Source: Haemonchus contortus (taxonomy: Eukaryota > Nematoda > Chromadorea > Rhabditida > Trichostrongylidae). Taken from it: a stretch of 64,000 bases of DNA. How positions within the stretch are numbered: the first letter of the stretch is position 1; each line of letters opens with the position of its first letter. The stretch lies in the NCBI GenBank assembly GCA_000469685.2, contig LS997565.1:24009272-24073271 (forward strand). Reading direction: 5' to 3'. A program made the translations under genes and the position numbers. A model generated the notes under the pieces. That model was not told the origin of the DNA. It saw nothing but the letters and a program-made list of their open reading frames with translations, and did not search any database. This document shows, piece after piece, positions 60,230-64,000 of this stretch.

Positions 60230-62060
60230 AGTGAGCCCATAACGTCCCCCATATTACAAATACAAAATGCTGATGTGAAAACTAATAAGCTGGAAATAAT
60301 ACGACCGAATGCGGGCGAACTTAACCTCATCCTATCGGGTGTAATAGATAGAGCATCATGTTCTATTCTATGCTTAATGCATAGCATAGTATGATTGAAT
60401 GAAAAAACGACCATGTGCGGAGAATAAATTTCCCGTCGTTATCTTATTGTCGAACGTGTAGAAAGATATCTGTAATGGTGCCGACTTTTAAAAGTTGTGT
60501 TTGGTTATCGATGAATACCACCGATTTCGAATTGCAACAATATTTCATCCCATTCTTATCGAGTGTGCATACATTACTCTCATCTAATGTGAACCACTTT
60601 GTACATTTCCAGTTCTAACATAGATTCCTGAATTATGTCGATGACCGGCTTTTCGCAGCTATACCAAGCTTTTGAGCGTACACATGGAATCGCTCTTCTC
60701 TGGGCTAGTTCAGAAACCTAGCACGTCTGAAGAGTTAAGCCGGACCACCGGGTTTTCCACTTTTTACGTGTCAGCGAAGAATTTGTTATTTCCATGTATC
60801 TGCGGGATGTAATCAAATCGTAGATGGCTGGCGGCAAGTAGTGAAAAGAACTGACCAGAGATCTGACCAGAGAGCTTATATGACGAGAGCTACGCAAGAA
60901 AGCCGTGGTATCGGTGATGGCTTTCTTTTTCCCCGGAAGCAAGGGTTTTCTGTAAGTGATGTATGGATGAAGCGTTGACTACTTTCATCACTACCGTTTG
61001 AAGCATCGATTGAATGAGTCTGTTTGTCAACAATAGAAGTGTCACTCGAGCTCACCATGAAAGGGAAGAGCTCAAACTCCACTGCGATTTACTGCTCATG
61101 AAGTACGAGGGCAACATATTTTGAGTCTAGTGATGATCACACTTGATTTTCTCAAAATTGTAGAAAAAGATGGTGCTAGGTAAGCGACATGACCGATTCT
61201 CATGTGAAAAAGGATGCTCCTAGTCAGCAAAATCTTACGAAAACGAATAGTGGGCCTGAGCTAAGGTGGTCGGACTGGCATGATGATTCTGATTAAATTA
61301 GGGAAGATTTCGCCAACCTGTCCGACCATTTTTTACTTTGTTGTATTCCTAAAAACACCAAAGATAGAAATGGTCGGTCTGATTATGCGAAACAAGAAGG
61401 TGCTGAATAGTATTTAGATTGGAATATAGATGGGATAAGACCTACTAAGGACAAACCGGAGGGAAACTGAATGGGAAGCTTCTTAGACTTGAGACCGCTA
61501 TAGTAACAGCAGAATAACAGACCGGGAGGGAGATGAAATGAAAAGTAGTCCTTTTATGTGAACAAAGATGAAACGAAAAGGAGTGCCTTTTATGGGAACA
61601 ATGTCGAATGGTTGGAAACCGTGAATCACTCGGCATGTCCGCATACCCATTTAAATAGACGAATGCCAACGCCTTTGTTGCGTTCGACTTGAAACCCGTT
61701 GCATCCAATAAAAAAACTAATGCTAGCTATAAACTAATTCCGAGCCACTTTATACGATAACTTTCGATCTTGCAATGCCTACTGAACGGGGCTTTGGTTG
61801 GTGGGATGTGAGGCATATCAAGTTATTTATTTTATTTATTCATTCATACACTCACAGAGTGCGCCACAATGTCAGCGATCCGGCACAAAACAGAGAACTA
61901 GTACAGACAAATAAAGTTTGAGTCAATAGCAGTTCGCTGGATAACAGGTCGTATGAGGAATAGAAGATGAAAACAGATGACTAGATCAATAAGCCAGTGT
62001 ATGTACCAGTTCGCCACGGTGCCTCATTTCACTTAGTGTCATGGAGCACTGCTATCTCCG
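60230..62060. other. Stretch without firm features
   Basis: Minus-strand frames at 61082-60718 are Ser-rich and protein-like in two registers (DKQTHSIDASNGSDESSQRF, SFHYLPPAIYDLITSRRYME), but no exon structure could be settled. A short duplicated segment (GAACAAAGATGAAACG type) lies near 61560-61600. Confidence 0.3.
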
Positions 62061-62062
62061 CG

Positions 62063-62118
62063 TGGGAGGTTGGCATACTTGTGTACTGACACTTCGGAAC
62101 GGGTATACCAACCTCCCA
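62063..62118. repeat. Short hairpin
   Basis: GGGAGGTTGGCATAC and GTATACCAACCTCCC form a 15-bp stem with one mismatch around a loop of about 25 bases. Confidence 0.6.
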
Positions 62119-62119
62119 G

Positions 62120-63287
62120 GTGGAACCGACATTTCAATAATTGGCAGATAGACAAAACACTCAAAGTTAGGTCAGAGAGCGCGAAACAAGGCAAGAAAAG
62201 AAGCTCTAACAAATGAAAGGAATGGACTGATAAATGCATTACAACTCAGGATGAAAGCAATAGATGGACAAGGAGAAAAAGTAAAAAAAACCATAAGTAT
62301 CAGAGAGAGCCGTGATCTTATTTCACTGCTCTCTTCCAAAGGGAAATTCCGATGTTGGCCCAGCTGAGCCTAGTGGATCGGAACCTGCTCTGCCGTGTTG
62401 TGTGACCATTGCTTATAAGTAGGAACAGAAAGAATCGGCTGAGCTGTTCAAACTGGTTCCCCGAAAAGGAAGGTTTTGAGAGAAGATAGTGGAAAGATAT
62501 ATTGTGGGCTGGGCCTCATAAGTGGTGGTATTGTGGCCCCAGGAATATATTCCAACGAACAACAGGTACTTGTGGATGCAGTCGTCAGCCAAAGTGCCAG
62601 AAGCTTGTTCTTGTGAACACTGGCTTTTCTATTCCTTCTCCGATTGATTCTGCTTTTGTGCATCGCTTAATAGCTTCCCGTCCAGTCATTATTTATTCAT
62701 TTGAATACACCCGATGTTATGCCGTACAATATAAAAGCAGAACTCTGAGGCAATTCCTATCAACAAAAACCAGAAGAAAAAGCCCTGAAAGAAGAAATAG
62801 GAGAGAGCCTTGAGGCAGAGCCCAAGGCTGAAGGCCAAACATCATACTGTGAAAAAGAGGAACGAAGAAAACGGAGCAAGAATGTCGCATAAAGGGCACC
62901 ATCAGTATCACACTGGGACCTCCCCTACGTGTGGAAGAAAGCTGCTCTCCTCTGTGAAAAAAAGTGGTATCTAGTTTCGCACTGCGGTATAAAGACTCAT
63001 AGAGGGCGCAGCCCTGGAGCTTGCTGACATATCAGCCTATTTGAACAATGCATCCGGAAAAAAAGCGAGAAGATCAGATAGGACCTTAAGTCGGTGAAGT
63101 TATCGTCTTTATTGGAATCCAAAGAAATTTTACTCTGCCCATCCGCCTCTTGCATGCGAAAGCGATTGCAAGTGGCATTAAATTAGCTTTCACATTACAC
63201 ACTGGGACATTATCCTGTTATTCTGTGCAATTACACGGCGGTCTCGACCGGCGATAGTCAGGACGAGTAGGAGTTATGCCCAAAACT
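62120..63287. other. Stretch without recognised gene
   Basis: No conserved frame, RNA gene or shared repeat was identified. Confidence 0.35.
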
Positions 63288-63550
63288 GGGCGCGCTTCGT
63301 TGCGCGCGTCCATCGTAACCAGGTCACGCCGCAGCCGTCGCACGCGGTGAGTCAGCCCGCGATACTTGACAGACGTCGCAGTTGTCAGCGGGGCATAGGC
63401 TTTGCGCTTGGTCCACGGCAGTCAGTTCAAAAAGAAGATATCACAAGCAAATGCGAATCGTTCGCTCCACTGACACTGGGTGGTACTGTAATGTCATCTC
63501 GAGACCTCAGTGTGGTGTGCCGCGTGCGAAATGGGCGGGGTGACCTATTC
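63288..63550 (-). mobile_element. MITE family D, copy 2
   Basis: The reverse complement of 59207-59505 with about 85-90 percent similarity by eye over shared landmarks (CGAACGATT, CAGTACCACC, TCGAGATGA, GACCAAGCGCAA, GACAACTGCGAC). The ends are the same G-C rich inverted repeats; one end is more diverged (ATTACGCGTGTATGTAGAA). Confidence 0.72.
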
Positions 63551-64000
63551 TACATACACGCGTAATGGACGTTCTCCGCTCAAAACTTTAACCTAGGCTC
63601 GCTAGGAAAGCAATTGCTAGTTGAAAGCTCGATTCACAATCGGTTAGTTATTCTACTGGTCTACACGCGTGGAATCTCTTCAAAGCCTCTCGAAATAGAT
63701 CGTAATTGTTGCATTCGCAGTGAAGTGTTAATGCCGAGTATTTTGCACGTTATGCTGTACTATTGTACTATACGCTCTACCGTGTCATACTGTACTTGTA
63801 CACAGACATCGCTAGGGTATAATACACGTGGTACCTGCTTCTGTACAACCTGCCTCCCTTGTTTGTGAGGTTACAAAGGTAGTTCGGATTTGATTGAAGA
63901 CACCATTCTTGACACCATCTCTCTAGAAAAAAAAACTCTTCGTATTTCTCCACTTGATCTCGTGCAGAGTGTGTTTTTCCAGATGTGGTTTGGTTTTGGT
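63551..64000. other. Stretch without recognised gene
   Basis: The 84-codon plus frame 63614-63868 shows no family signature. Confidence 0.35.

Overview
This window looks like a repeat-rich nematode genome, most likely a strongylid such as a hookworm. That is an inference from four things: split genes with short exons and TTTCAG-type acceptors, a dense mix of Tc1/mariner, RTE and Ty3/Gypsy remnants, long CA microsatellites, and no bacterial-style operons. There is no CRISPR array, rRNA gene or canonical tRNA gene. Most long open frames are chance frames or shadows of transposons; the host exons are shorter and have to be read across splice sites.

Host genes. The clearest is a minus-strand gene with seven phase-consistent exons between 14131 and 1907. 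It encodes an extended PHD finger (PHD plus zinc-knuckle region) followed by a second PHD/RING-like finger, in the arrangement of the G2E3/PHF7 family. Its introns of about 3.3, 6.5 and 1.3 kb are full of mobile elements. Further minus-strand exons at 388-348, 170-78 and 5-1 may be its 3' end or the next gene. A second minus-strand gene (21948-21309, perhaps from 22344) has three exons that chain in phase, a stop, and no family I recognise. A third (18793 to about 18010) has two or three plausible exons and then apparent frameshifts. A small secreted-protein candidate lies at 25423-25181 (minus), and the 3' end of a plus-strand gene at 59945-60221. Minus-strand exon candidates lie near 34.1-34.6 kb.

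Mobile elements. Tc1/mariner elements with recognisable TIRs and TA flanks lie at 12415-13685, 18939-20056, 20186-21171 and 36838-38138; others lie at about 8437-9314, 43050-44620 (Tc3-like) and 56676-57884, with fossils near 4.8-5.3 and 41.7-42.1 kb. RTE non-LTR copies lie at 14640-17512, 39100-40850 and 47640-48235. A tRNA-headed SINE shares its 3' tail with the RTE. A decayed Ty3/Gypsy element spans about 27.8-32.4 kb. A Helitron-like family (called K here) ends in a GC hairpin plus CTGG. MITEs lie at 2351-2876, 59207-59505 and 63288-63550.

Satellite-like repeats. A family called H here has a TATATATAA-GCGC head, a TG/CA or CAGA tract, and monomers of about 110-170 bp around 'CCCCGTGGACCTAGAG'. 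It recurs at least ten times, and the long CA microsatellites sit in its head. A second family (G) is built on GTGGGCGGGGC boxes. I found no convincing undescribed multi-gene system; the most interesting material is how these repeat families are nested and how they depend on one another.
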